From Acinetobacter radioresistens DSM 6976 = NBRC 102413 = CIP 103788 (GTDB taxonomy: Bacteria; Pseudomonadota; Gammaproteobacteria; Pseudomonadales; Moraxellaceae), in contig NZ_AP019740.1 in NCBI RefSeq assembly GCF_006757745.1, forward strand, positions 620,001-684,000: 64,000 bases of DNA, given 5' to 3'. Shown here piece after piece: positions 1 through 9,709 of the stretch. Below the pieces are notes generated by a model that saw nothing but the letters and a program-made list of their open reading frames with translations, was not told the DNA's origin and did not search any database. Both the position numbers and the translations under genes were made by a program. How positions within the stretch are numbered: the stretch's first letter is position 1; every line of letters begins with the position of its first letter.

Positions 1-1543
<1,543 letters not shown>

Positions 1544-1737
1544 CTATACAACACCCAAACAGTTGTATACAAAGCATCAATCGATTCATAAATATGCAAT
1601 ATCCCTTGATTCAGCCTAATGCTGGAACATACAATTCAGACCCGGGTCTGCCCTCTGTTAATAACTCATTTGGACCAAAGTACGGCACATACTGCACCGC
1701 AGTTAAATCAGACCCGAACAAGTCCATCAACAGTTGT

Positions 1738-1852
1738 GCTGGCGACCATAGCAAGAGTGAACCACCTGATCCCTTCCCGAACTCAGAAGTGAAACCTCTT
1801 AGCGCTGATGGTAGTGTGGGGTTACCCATGTGAGAGTAAGTCATCGCCAGCT
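1738..1852 (+). rRNA. 5S ribosomal RNA
   Basis: This is a 115-nt gene, 194 nt after the 23S 3' end. Its ends are complementary (GCTGGCGACC at the 5' end, CATCGCCAGC at the 3' end), which forms helix I. Internal blocks CCTGATCCCTTCCCGAACTC and GTAGTGTGGGGTTACCC are typical gammaproteobacterial 5S sequence. It is followed at once by an intrinsic terminator. Exact ends are inferred from the closing helix. Confidence 0.95.
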
Positions 1853-1861
1853 CATTATTCT

Positions 1862-1894
1862 AAAAAAGCCCCCTCATCGAGGGGGCTTTTTTTT
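1862..1894 (+). terminator. rRNA operon intrinsic terminator
   Basis: AGCCCCCTC and GAGGGGGCT form a perfect 9-bp GC-rich stem with a 3-nt loop (ATC), followed by eight T. It lies 10 nt after the 5S gene, as expected for the end of a ribosomal RNA operon. Confidence 0.93.
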
Positions 1895-2221
1895 ATGCGG
1901 GGGTTAAATAATATTAGAATGATATTTTTTGAACTCTTTTAAATAATAGTCAATAATTCATCTAATGTTAAGTAGCCCTATATAAGGGTTAAACAATATA
2001 AAATTTAATGAATATTCAAGAAGCTTGCTCTAGCGTATAAACATTTTAATATTTAAATTTCTTTTAAGGGGCTGAGTATTAAAAAAATTATTTAACCTTA
2101 TAAAAAAATAGAACTTTTTTATTCTTATATATTCAATTTATTCATAAATTAATCGAATAAAAAATTGTGAGGATAAAGAAAAAGGGCAGTTCAGCCCTAG
2201 TTCTTATAATTTTTATATTAG
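1895..2221. other. AT-rich intergenic stretch, nothing recognised
   Basis: These 327 bases between the rRNA terminator and the stop of the convergent 225-aa gene are strongly AT-rich with many homopolymer runs. I see no ORF with a ribosome-binding site, no tRNA and no clear hairpin. Confidence 0.6.
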
Positions 2222-2899
2222 TTAACCCATCAGATTATGATAAACACTAAACAGAATCCAAAGAATCACAAGTGCTACAATTGGCTCAAGGACCCGCGCC
2301 CATCCAGGCACAAGTGGAGTAGACTCTGCAGTCGATTGTAGTGCCTGTACAGGCTGCTGATGAGGGCTCTCTTGAATATTTTGCTGATTTACCATTTGAT
2401 TAAACTCCTTCATGGTTTCTTCTAATGATAACTCTTCTTGCTCAATTGGTTTAGAACCTATCAACTCAGTTAACTCACTTGTTGCCCAAATCCAGTCATC
2501 TGCCTGTCCGGATAAGTGTTCAATTTGTCCTAGTAAGAGTTCTTTTAGTCCTGAAGGTCCGAAATTCCCTGTATCATCTAACTGTTTAATTTCAGAGAAC
2601 TGTACTGATAATACCTGTGTAATCGCATCTTCCAGCTCAGATTTACTTAAATTGGACTGATTCTTAGGGCAGGTGGTTAAATGCCGGGCGATTTCCTGTA
2701 TATACAGCTGATCTTGAGTACGAATTTCTTGATAAACCTTATTAGCATCATAACGCCATAAAGTAATCAGCTTTGCTAAAGCAAGCGTATTAATTTCACA
2801 AATATACTTTTTTCTTTGGTCAGCTGGGTATTGTTTAAGCAGCTGAGGCTTTTGAATTTGTATTTGCTCAGCGAAATATTGGACTAAATCAAAAGCCAT
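2222..2899 (-). CDS. Hypothetical protein with C-terminal membrane anchor
   Basis: The 225-residue product matches no family I can name. Residues 1-190 are hydrophilic, rich in Gln and Glu, and probably helical. A Gln/Ser-rich linker (about 155-195) leads to one hydrophobic segment at about 200-221 (ARVLEPIVALVILWILFSVY). There is no signal peptide, so it is probably a tail-anchored inner-membrane protein with its bulk in the cytoplasm. It follows sspB by 19 nt on the same strand and is probably the last gene of an sspA-sspB transcript. The start is preceded by AGGGAGTTCACC. Confidence 0.75.
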   Translation of the reverse strand: MAFDLVQYFAEQIQIQKPQLLKQYPADQRKKYICEINTLALAKLITLWRYDANKVYQEIRTQDQLYIQEIARHLTTCPKNQSNLSKSELEDAITQVLSVQFSEIKQLDDTGNFGPSGLKELLLGQIEHLSGQADDWIWATSELTELIGSKPIEQEELSLEETMKEFNQMVNQQNIQESPHQQPVQALQSTAESTPLVPGWARVLEPIVALVILWILFSVYHNLMG

Positions 2900-2918
2900 G
2901 GTGAACTCCCTAATTTTT

Positions 2919-3347
2919 TTAATCTAAAAGTCTCAAACTCGGTTTTTTCTTAGGTGAATCAGTTGTTTCTTGTTCAGCAGATTTTAAAGTATCTTTTTCT
3001 GTTTGGGTATCTGGATATTCTGCTGGATCGAAAAATAAGCCCTGACCATTTTCTCGTGCATATAAGCCTAGTACTGCCTCAATAGGAACATAAAGTTCGC
3101 GAGATGCGCCGGAAAAACGTGCAGAGAAAGTAATAGCCTCATTACTCATATGAAATTGATGTACTGCATGAGGTGCAATATTAAGCACAATCTGTCCGTC
3201 TTGAACAAACTGTTCTGGAACCATCGTTTGAGGATGGGTTGCATTGACCAGCAAGTGTGGTGTTAACTGGTTATCACAAATCCATTCATATATTGCCCGG
3301 GCCAGATAAGGACGGGTAGGGGACAAGTTAAGTTCTTGTTCAGTCAT
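2919..3347 (-). CDS. sspB: ClpXP protease specificity-enhancing factor SspB
   Basis: SspB is the adaptor that binds the ssrA degradation tag of stalled-ribosome products and hands them to ClpXP. The 142-aa product has the SspB fold in residues about 8-112: RPYLARAIYEW at the start, LNIAPHAVHQF in the middle and FSARFSG in the tag-binding groove. An acidic/Ser-rich tail then ends in KPSLRLLD. This matches the short C-terminal ClpX-binding motif of the family (LRVVK in E. coli). It lies 9 nt after sspA, the usual gammaproteobacterial pairing. Confidence 0.93.
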   Translation of the reverse strand: MTEQELNLSPTRPYLARAIYEWICDNQLTPHLLVNATHPQTMVPEQFVQDGQIVLNIAPHAVHQFHMSNEAITFSARFSGASRELYVPIEAVLGLYARENGQGLFFDPAEYPDTQTEKDTLKSAEQETTDSPKKKPSLRLLD

Positions 3348-3356
3348 AATCGAGCT

Positions 3357-4010
3357 CTATTGATTAACTAGAATTTCATTGAAACGGTTTTTTTCTTGCT
3401 GGGTCATCGATTTGACAAAAGCAGGACGGCTAAAAATACGCTGACAATAAAGCAGGATTGGCCGGCAATGCTGTCTTGGCAGTTCAATTCCCATAGATTT
3501 TAACCGTATAAAAATAGGTGCCAGCATACAATCTAATATTGTAAAGTTTTCAGACATAAAATAGGGAAAATGTTGAAAAAGCGGAGTTAAAGAAACCAAG
3601 GTATCTTTAAGCTCCTGCCGTGTCTGTTTTTGTTCTGGCTGGCTCAATGTGTCGGTATGGCATAGCAGGATGTCTGCAAGTCTGAGCCAGTCCTGTTCAA
3701 GACGCCAGATATATTGACGCTGCTCTGCACGCTGCATAGGTGCATCCGCATAAAGCTTATTTTGTCTATAGCGATCATCAATATATTCAGAAATAATGAC
3801 TGTATTGAAGAGCTTAAGATCTTGTTCAACCAGCATTGGTAAGCGGTTATAAGGGTTCAGGCTGGCTAGGTCTTCATCTTCATGATCAACCAATACCAGA
3901 TGGTATTTAATCTGTTTTTCAGCCAGTACCAAGCGAATCCAGTGTGAGCGGAAGTCATCTGCATGACTATATAACGTAATACCCTGTAGTGGTGTATTTT
4001 CCAAAGACAT
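3357..4010 (-). CDS. sspA: Stringent starvation protein A (GST-fold RNA polymerase-associated)
   Basis: The 217-aa product has a glutathione-S-transferase fold. The thioredoxin-like N-terminal half (about 10-85) carries NPYNRLPMLVE and the EYIDDRY segment, and the C-terminal helical half spans about 95-205. In the SspA family this protein binds RNA polymerase and acts in stress and stationary-phase gene expression, and it lacks classic GST catalysis. Position upstream of sspB and downstream of rplM-rpsI is the conserved gammaproteobacterial order. A terminator and a plus-strand small ORF separate it from rpsI, so it probably has its own promoter in the 4011-4135 gap. Confidence 0.92.
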   Translation of the reverse strand: MSLENTPLQGITLYSHADDFRSHWIRLVLAEKQIKYHLVLVDHEDEDLASLNPYNRLPMLVEQDLKLFNTVIISEYIDDRYRQNKLYADAPMQRAEQRQYIWRLEQDWLRLADILLCHTDTLSQPEQKQTRQELKDTLVSLTPLFQHFPYFMSENFTILDCMLAPIFIRLKSMGIELPRQHCRPILLYCQRIFSRPAFVKSMTQQEKNRFNEILVNQ

Positions 4011-4135
4011 AAACCAGCAAGAAGCAAAGTGGATAAATTAGGATACTAAAATTCAACCTAAAAAGCACGAACCATAAAGGACTAATCCTATTAAGACGGG
4101 ATAGATTATAAGAAAAATGACAGGAGTGGGATAAA

Positions 4136-4255
4136 ATGATGATTAAATTAATGCTATTAATATTTTTTGTTATGATCGGAGTAATTAATTACTATCTAAA
4201 CAAGTCATTCTGGTGTCATGAAGGAATCTGGGGTAAGGATGTTCATGAACAATAA
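4136..4255 (+). CDS. Putative 39-aa small membrane protein
   Basis: This short ORF encodes 39 residues: a basic start (MMIK), a hydrophobic segment at about 5-21 (LMLLIFFVMIGVINYYL), then a polar tail with one Cys and an aromatic/acidic end. AGGAG stands 9 nt before the ATG, which is good spacing. It lies opposite to its neighbours in the sspA-rpsI gap. Proteins of this shape (one membrane span plus a short tail) are common and poorly conserved. I recognise no family. Support rests on the ribosome-binding site and the membrane-like composition. Confidence 0.5.
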   Translation: MMIKLMLLIFFVMIGVINYYLNKSFWCHEGIWGKDVHEQ

Positions 4256-4293
4256 AAATTTAATCGTCTACTTTAGAATAGAGGGATGAATCA

Positions 4294-4322
4294 ATAAAAA
4301 AGCCCTGATAAAAACCAGAGCT
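4294..4322 (-). terminator. Terminator after rpsI
   Basis: On the minus strand AGCTCTG pairs with CAGGGCT (one G-U pair) and is followed by six T. It lies about 25 nt after the rpsI stop codon and would end the rplM-rpsI transcript before sspA. Confidence 0.7.
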
Positions 4323-4346
4323 TCTTTGACCGATTCGGTAAACGAA

Positions 4347-4733
4347 TTAACGTTTAGAGAACTGAGGACGTTTACGTGCTTTACGTAGACCAAGTTTCTT
4401 ACGTTCAACTTCACGAGCATCACGAGTTACGAAACCAGCCTGACGAAGAGACGGTTTTAGTGTTTCGTCAGCAGCGATCAGAGCACGGGTAATACCGTGA
4501 CGGATTGCACCAGCTTGACCACCGATACCACCACCTTTAACAGTGATGTAAAGGTCATATTTTTCAGTAGCTTCAAGAAGCTCTAAAGGCTGACGTACAA
4601 CCATACGAGCAGTTTCACGACCGAAATATTGCTCTAAAGAACGGTTGTTGATCACGAGTTTACCAGTACCAGCTGATAGGAAAACACGTGCAGTTGCGGT
4701 CTTACGGCGACCTGTGCCATAGTTAGTAGCCAT
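4347..4733 (-). CDS. rpsI: 30S ribosomal protein S9
   Basis: The 128-aa product has the family length. It begins with [15 protein letters not shown] and carries the central [19 protein letters not shown] block. It ends in the basic tail [12 protein letters not shown], whose terminal SKR reaches the ribosomal P-site tRNA in known structures. It is 12 nt downstream of rplM, the universal L13-S9 operon order. Confidence 0.98.
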   Translation of the reverse strand: MATNYGTGRRKTATARVFLSAGTGKLVINNRSLEQYFGRETARMVVRQPLELLEATEKYDLYITVKGGGIGGQAGAIRHGITRALIAADETLKPSLRQAGFVTRDAREVERKKLGLRKARKRPQFSKR

Positions 4734-4745
4734 GTGCTGTATCCC

Positions 4746-5174
4746 TTAGATATCCAAAACTTGTGGCTGTTGAGCAGCGTGTGGATGCTCGCTACCAGCG
4801 TACACTTTCATCTTCTTGATCATTGCATAACCAAGAGGACCTTTTGGCAACATACCTTTAACAGCTTTTTCTAGAACTGCTTCAGGTTTGTGAGCGATTA
4901 ACTTTTCAAAGTTAGTCTCTTTTAAACCGCCTGGGAATTCAGTGTGGCGATAGTATTTCTTGTCAAGTGCCTTGTTACCAGTTACTTGAACTTGCTCAGC
5001 GTTAATCACAACGATGTAATCACCAGTGTCAACGTGAGGAGTATAAGAAGTCTTGTGTTTACCGCGTAAACGACGAGCGATTTCAGTCGCTAGACGACCA
5101 AGAGTTTTGCCAGAAGCATCAACAACGTACCAGTCGTGTTGTACTTCAGCTGGCTTCGCGCTGAGAGTTTTCAT
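4746..5174 (-). CDS. rplM: 50S ribosomal protein L13
   Basis: The 142-aa product matches bacterial L13 in length and motifs: [19 protein letters not shown] at about 16-34, [12 protein letters not shown] at about 51-62, and [20 protein letters not shown] near the C-terminus. It is the first gene of the L13-S9 operon. A strong hairpin (5198-5222) sits in its leader, and L13 autoregulates this operon in E. coli, so the leader may be a feedback site. Confidence 0.98.
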   Translation of the reverse strand: MKTLSAKPAEVQHDWYVVDASGKTLGRLATEIARRLRGKHKTSYTPHVDTGDYIVVINAEQVQVTGNKALDKKYYRHTEFPGGLKETNFEKLIAHKPEAVLEKAVKGMLPKGPLGYAMIKKMKVYAGSEHPHAAQQPQVLDI

Positions 5175-5197
5175 TCAACCACTACCTATTATAGTTG

Positions 5198-5222
5198 GTT
5201 TGGACAAAGAAGCTGTCCAAAC
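5198..5222 (-). promoter_or_regulatory. Hairpin in the rplM leader, possible L13 feedback site
   Basis: GTTTGGACA and TGTCCAAAC form a perfect 9-bp inverted repeat with a 7-nt loop, 24 bases before the rplM start codon. No T run follows, so it is not a terminator. An AT-rich TATAAT-like element lies further upstream (about 5310-5320, minus strand). Ribosomal protein operons are often controlled by leader structures, and E. coli rplM-rpsI is repressed by L13. The link here is inference. Confidence 0.45.
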
Positions 5223-5727
5223 AAAAAGGAGACCGAATTCTACCCGATAATCAGGAGAACCACAATAAAAAAATCGAGTATTAGGCTTCTAATGTTACGC
5301 TTTAAATTATAAAAAGAGAAGGTTGTTTACTGGATCCTTCTAAAGCAAATTTGTATAAAGATATCTTAGTTAAAGAAAGGTAGGCCTTTTTAAAAATACG
5401 GCACTAAATTTGTGTGAAGTGCTTGTACTTCATAAAGAATAACGGGGCTCCAAAAGGGCTAGTCAGTTTATAGTCTGTATTAGCACTATATGACGAGCCC
5501 TAATATTTTAAATATTAATTTTACTGCTAGTATTCTCTATATCTATAGAGTTTTAAATAAAATTGATGAAGCTATAGAATCTTTTATCTGGAAGCTTGTT
5601 TATTTTAATCAGCATAACGCTGCTACATACAATTTAAGACCCTATACAATGCTCTCAGCTGTACAATATAAATTAAAGATGATTAGGTCTGAAGTTAATC
5701 ATCCTTAAAACTCAGGAGTCGTTAAGT
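5223..5727. other. AT-rich gap before pdxA, possibly holding a decayed transposase tail
   Basis: About 500 bases separate the rplM leader from pdxA. A plus-strand frame at 5490-5708 (72 codons) has no ribosome-binding site. Its end (WKLVYFNQHNAATYNL, then TMLSAVQYKLK) loosely recalls the C-terminus of IS3-type transposases (YFN...LSPVQYR). An 8-bp inverted repeat, GATGATTA/TAATCATC (5678-5703), lies just before the pdxA ribosome-binding site. I see no complete insertion sequence, no tRNA and no target duplication. The transposase idea is weak. Confidence 0.3.
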
Positions 5728-6693
5728 ATGCTGCCTTTATATGTGACCAGTGGTGAGCCAGCAGGAATTGGTCCAGATATTTGCCTTGGTTTGGCAGAAC
5801 GTATGGATCGACGGCCGATTGTTATTCTGGCTGACCGCACATTATTACTCGACCGTGCGGAACAGCTGGGCTATAGCCTTAAACTGATAGACTATACAGG
5901 ACAGCAGCAAGGTTGTGTTCCGGGTGAATTATATATCGAACATGTTCCTCTAAAAGTACCTTGTAAAAATGGTAAGTTAAACCCCCAAAATTCAGCATAT
6001 GTACTTGAGCAGTTACAGCGCTCGGCAGCTTATGCCATGACAGGAAAAAGCGCGGGGGTAGCGACTGCACCTGTACAAAAATCTGTAATCAATGAAGCTG
6101 GAATAAACTTTAGTGGTCACACTGAGTACTATCAGGAGTTTGCCGGGGTAGAGCGTGTAGTGATGATGCTGGCAACCAAAACCTTAAGAGTGGCACTGGT
6201 CACTACTCATTTGCCCTTGCGTGCTGTTCCCGATGCCATTACAGAAGAACGCCTGCATCAGGTGATCAATATTTTGCTTCATGATTTAAAAACTAAATTT
6301 AAGATTGAGCAACCGAAGATTCTGGTTTGTGGTCTAAATCCGCATGCAGGTGAAAATGGTTATCTGGGCCGTGAAGAAATTGAAGTAATTAACCCGGTAT
6401 TAGAACATTACCGTGCACAAGATATTAATATGAGTCTGAGCCTGCCCGCTGATACATTATTTACGCCAGAAAACCTAAAAGATGCTGATGCTGTTTTGGC
6501 CATGTATCACGACCAAGGACTACCTGTGCTAAAATCTCAAGGTTTTGGTGAAGCCATTAATATTACATTGGGTTTACCGTTTATTCGTACTTCAGTTGAT
6601 CACGGCACTGCATTATCGCTTGCCGGAACTGGTCGGGCAAAAAGTTCAAGTCTGCAGGTTGCTGTTGACCTGGCGCTTGAGTTAGCTCACTAA
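5728..6693 (+). CDS. pdxA: 4-hydroxythreonine-4-phosphate dehydrogenase
   Basis: PdxA oxidises 4-phosphohydroxy-L-threonine with NAD in pyridoxal-phosphate synthesis. It is a cytoplasmic metal-dependent dimer. The 321-aa product is of normal length. It opens with the TSGEPAGIGPD signature and carries the three metal-binding histidine motifs: FSGHTEYY (about 130), AMYHDQGLPVLK (about 259) and SVDHGTALSLAG (about 293). AGGAG stands 10 nt before the ATG. It is the first of three tightly packed genes, pdxA-rsmA-apaH, a conserved gammaproteobacterial cluster. The usual upstream surA is not adjacent here. Confidence 0.96.
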   Translation: MLPLYVTSGEPAGIGPDICLGLAERMDRRPIVILADRTLLLDRAEQLGYSLKLIDYTGQQQGCVPGELYIEHVPLKVPCKNGKLNPQNSAYVLEQLQRSAAYAMTGKSAGVATAPVQKSVINEAGINFSGHTEYYQEFAGVERVVMMLATKTLRVALVTTHLPLRAVPDAITEERLHQVINILLHDLKTKFKIEQPKILVCGLNPHAGENGYLGREEIEVINPVLEHYRAQDINMSLSLPADTLFTPENLKDADAVLAMYHDQGLPVLKSQGFGEAINITLGLPFIRTSVDHGTALSLAGTGRAKSSSLQVAVDLALELAH

Positions 6694-6713
6694 TTTTTGT
6701 TGGAAATCGTTCT

Positions 6714-7526
6714 ATGTATCATATTAATGCCCTAAACCCTAAAGATGAAGGGCATAAGGCGCGAAAACGCTTTGGCCAAAACTTCCTGCATGATCAACGG
6801 GTAATTGAAAAGATTGTACGTTCAGTCAATCCTCAGCCGGGTGATAATATTGTAGAAATTGGTCCTGGACTGGCTGCGTTAACTGCACCTCTTATTGCCG
6901 AGTGTGAAGCACTGACCGTGGTGGAACTGGACCGTGATCTTGCAGCAGGTTTGCCTGGACGGGTACCTTATCCTGAGCGTTTGACCATTATAGAATCCGA
7001 TGCATTAAAATATGATTTCAGTCAGCTTTTTAAAGAAGGTCAGCCATTACGTGCAGTAGGCAATCTGCCTTACAATATTTCTACGCCATTATTGTTCCAT
7101 CTCCTGGAGTTTGGCGATAAAGTCAAAGATATGCATTTTATGCTGCAAAAAGAAGTTGTGGATAGAATTACCGCTGAGCCAAATACTAAAGAATATGGGC
7201 GTCTGTCAGTGATGATTCAGTATTATTGCAAGCCGACCTATTTGTTTGAAGTGCCACCCGGTTCATTTAATCCACCACCCAAAGTGACATCTGCAGTATT
7301 TCGACTGGAACCCTACAAAGACAAACCGATCGTAGCCCAGAATGAAAAGGCTTTGGCACGTTTAGTTTCGCATGTTTTTACCCAGCGTCGTAAAACTCTG
7401 CGTAACAGCTTAAAAGGAATGCTGGCAGAAAATGGTTTTGAAAAAGCCGGGGTTAATCCGATGGCACGTCCGGAAACATTAACACTTGCCGAATTTGTTG
7501 CTCTTTCTGACAATATGGTGAACTAA
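6714..7526 (+). CDS. rsmA: 16S rRNA (adenine1518-N6/adenine1519-N6) dimethyltransferase
   Basis: RsmA (KsgA) dimethylates two adjacent adenines in the 3' hairpin of 16S rRNA late in small-subunit assembly. The 270-aa product shows KRFGQNFLHD at about 18-27, the SAM-binding loop VEIGPGLAALT at about 47-57, and the catalytic NLPY motif within GNLPYNIST (about 118-126). The C-terminal helical domain has HVFTQRRKTLRNSL. It lies 20 nt after pdxA and 3 nt before apaH, so the three are surely co-transcribed. Confidence 0.97.
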   Translation: MYHINALNPKDEGHKARKRFGQNFLHDQRVIEKIVRSVNPQPGDNIVEIGPGLAALTAPLIAECEALTVVELDRDLAAGLPGRVPYPERLTIIESDALKYDFSQLFKEGQPLRAVGNLPYNISTPLLFHLLEFGDKVKDMHFMLQKEVVDRITAEPNTKEYGRLSVMIQYYCKPTYLFEVPPGSFNPPPKVTSAVFRLEPYKDKPIVAQNEKALARLVSHVFTQRRKTLRNSLKGMLAENGFEKAGVNPMARPETLTLAEFVALSDNMVN

Positions 7527-7529
7527 GAT

Positions 7530-8372
7530 ATGGCAAAACGCTATAACTATATTATCGGAGACATACAGGGCTGTTTTAAGGCTTTAAAAGCATTACTCAA
7601 GCATATTCAGTTTGACGCTAGCCAAGATTTTATCTGGTTTGCTGGAGACATTGTCGCACGTGGTGAAAACTCACTGGGTGCATTGCGCTTTGTCAAAAAA
7701 CTGGTTGAGAATGGGGCAGCAGCTACAGTTCTGGGAAATCATGATCTGAATCTTTTGGCCTGTGCCCGTGGTTTGAAAGAAACCAAACCCAAAGATAAAA
7801 CTCAGGAAGTGATTGATGCTATAGATAGTGACGAGCTGATTGACTGGTTACGAAAACAACCCCTGTGTCTATTTCCTGACGAGAAAACAATACTAACCCA
7901 TGCCGGCGTGCCTTGTATCTGGACCGCAGAACAGACTGCCTGCTTGGCCCATGAGGTGGAGGCTATACTGGCTCATGAAGATTTTACAGTATTGGATGAC
8001 TTTTTAAGCGCGATGTACGGCACAGAACCAGACACATGGTCAGATAAATTGCAGGGTAATGCGCGTTTACGCTGTATTACCAATTATTTGACCCGGATGC
8101 GCCTTAGCAATGCGGAAGGCCGTCTTGAGTTCAGCTTTAAGGATTCTTTAGATGACCCAATGCCGGTAGGCTTTCAGCCCTGGTTTGAATTTGATTCTAA
8201 AGCCGCAGAAACACATCAGGTTGTATTTGGTCACTGGGCAGCCTTACAGGCTAAGACTGTCAGTACGAATATTCAGAATGTTGACGGAGGCTGTGTCTGG
8301 GGAAATCAGCTGGTTGCATTTCGTCTGGAAGATCAGCAATTATTTAAAGTCGATAATCCTTGCGTTGACTAA
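7530..8372 (+). CDS. apaH: Symmetrical bis(5'-nucleosyl)-tetraphosphatase
   Basis: ApaH splits diadenosine tetraphosphate into two ADP and so controls this alarmone-like nucleotide. The 280-aa product has the metallophosphatase motifs in order: GDIQGC (about 10-15), GDIVARGENS (about 39-48), GNHD (about 70-73) and THAGV (about 124-128). It is 3 nt downstream of rsmA. In E. coli apaG lies between ksgA and apaH, and no apaG is present here. A bidirectional terminator follows. Confidence 0.95.
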   Translation: MAKRYNYIIGDIQGCFKALKALLKHIQFDASQDFIWFAGDIVARGENSLGALRFVKKLVENGAAATVLGNHDLNLLACARGLKETKPKDKTQEVIDAIDSDELIDWLRKQPLCLFPDEKTILTHAGVPCIWTAEQTACLAHEVEAILAHEDFTVLDDFLSAMYGTEPDTWSDKLQGNARLRCITNYLTRMRLSNAEGRLEFSFKDSLDDPMPVGFQPWFEFDSKAAETHQVVFGHWAALQAKTVSTNIQNVDGGCVWGNQLVAFRLEDQQLFKVDNPCVD

Positions 8373-8438
8373 GAGGCTTATTCTGGTTTTTTGATGAGCC
8401 ATATGCTAGAAAAAATTGTTAGAAATAACCTATAAAAA

Positions 8439-8462
8439 ACCACTCGGTATGAGTGGTTTTTT
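8439..8462. terminator. Bidirectional terminator between apaH and the DUF2147 gene
   Basis: ACCACTC and GAGTGGT form a 7-bp stem with a 5-nt loop, flanked by an A run on one side and a T run on the other. It serves both converging genes. Confidence 0.88.
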
Positions 8463-8486
8463 AATGAAAAAATTTTATAGATTAAA

Positions 8487-8936
8487 TTAGTCCTGACGAA
8501 TCCAGGTCTGATTACGCCCCAAAGCAGAAACGCCAACATAACCACGTAACTGAAGACGTTTACCATTCGAACTCAGTTTGGCTTTCATGCTGTAAATTTT
8601 TCCACTTAAAGGATCAATAATACGGCCGCCCGTATAGTTTTCACCTTCAGTATGTTTTAGACCAGTTAATACATCCATACCAAGAATTGGTTTATTGGTA
8701 TAAGGCGCTGGACAATTTACACATGTTTCTTTAGGTGTATAACCTGGACGTGGTGTAACTTTGATAATACGCCCAGTAAATGAACCATTGGCTTCCTGCC
8801 TGATCTCAATCAATGCTTTAGATGAGCCAGTTTTATCGTCAATATTTTTCCAGGTCCCCGAAATATCCTGTGCAAAGGCTGCACTCGACAATGCGGAAAA
8901 AATGATGGCGCTGGCAAACTTAATTTTCTGCATCAT
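8487..8936 (-). CDS. Exported DUF2147 family protein
   Basis: The 149-aa product starts with a signal peptide (hydrophobic core about 7-20, likely cleavage after SSAAFA at about 22). The mature part has the DUF2147 pattern: DISGTWKNID, a fold around IEIRQEANGSFTGRII, a CVNCPAP pair of cysteines at about 76-79, and the block GGRIIDPLSGKIYSMKAKL followed by LRGYVGVSALGRNQTW. The family is periplasmic and of unknown function. It stands alone between an apaH terminator and the LrgB gene, 92 nt downstream of the latter. Confidence 0.85.
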   Translation of the reverse strand: MMQKIKFASAIIFSALSSAAFAQDISGTWKNIDDKTGSSKALIEIRQEANGSFTGRIIKVTPRPGYTPKETCVNCPAPYTNKPILGMDVLTGLKHTEGENYTGGRIIDPLSGKIYSMKAKLSSNGKRLQLRGYVGVSALGRNQTWIRQD

Positions 8937-9028
8937 TCAAATCCTTTTTGTATGAAAATGATCACAAATGTTATAGTAAGGTTAAACTTTAAACTCTTCA
9001 ATCTTTATTTATGATTACCAGGTCACAT

Positions 9029-9697
9029 TTATTGTAAATAAAGCAAGAATGTTGGAAGCCAGATTGCGGTAAACACACCATTGACAGCCATACCAAATGC
9101 TGCATAACGACCGGCCACCTGTCCACGTTGCCAAGCTTGAGCTGTACCAATTGCATGTGCTGCTAACCCCAGTGCAAGGCCAGATGCCCGTTCATCATTA
9201 ATGTGTCTCAAGAGCAAAGGTGAAAAAGCAGCCCCAATCACACCAGATAGAATTACAATCAGGGTGACGAGAGTTAAAGGTGCATGTAACAAGGTAGCAA
9301 TGTTCAGTGCAATTGGTGTTGTGACTGCCCGGGTTGCAAAAGCTAAAACAGTGGATTCAGACATGTGCAATAAATAAGCAAGAGTCATGGGTAATGCAAC
9401 CGCACTAACACTGGCAAAGACCAGAATGCCGACCATTGATTTTAAGGGAAGATCGTCATAACGCATGGCCGCCAGCGGGACAGCTAAAGCAACAGTTACA
9501 TAACCCAGCAGTCGATTAAAAATTGGATTGACATTCTGCATGTAATCTTCATAAGGCTGCTGAAGCAAGGCTAGCAGTCCGACCACAATAAACATACCAA
9601 AAACCAGTAGGGGAACCTGAGGAAATCGTTGATTCAAATATTTTGCACAGAAGTAGCTGACTGTAGTCAGCAAAAAGCCAAAAATAATCATGAGCAT
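9029..9697 (-). CDS. LrgB/CidB family membrane protein
   Basis: The 222-aa product is almost entirely hydrophobic with about six or seven membrane segments. It shows the LrgB pattern: a conserved AVTTPIALNIA stretch at about 123-133 and GLALGLAAHAIGTAQA near 175-190. LrgA/LrgB pairs were first described as holin/antiholin-like regulators of murein hydrolases. Later work in several bacteria and plastids points to transport of small carboxylates such as pyruvate or glycolate. The gene is 12 nt after the LrgA-like partner, so the two form one unit. Confidence 0.87.
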   Translation of the reverse strand: MLMIIFGFLLTTVSYFCAKYLNQRFPQVPLLVFGMFIVVGLLALLQQPYEDYMQNVNPIFNRLLGYVTVALAVPLAAMRYDDLPLKSMVGILVFASVSAVALPMTLAYLLHMSESTVLAFATRAVTTPIALNIATLLHAPLTLVTLIVILSGVIGAAFSPLLLRHINDERASGLALGLAAHAIGTAQAWQRGQVAGRYAAFGMAVNGVFTAIWLPTFLLYLQ

Positions 9698-9709
9698 CGT
9701 TTTTATTCC

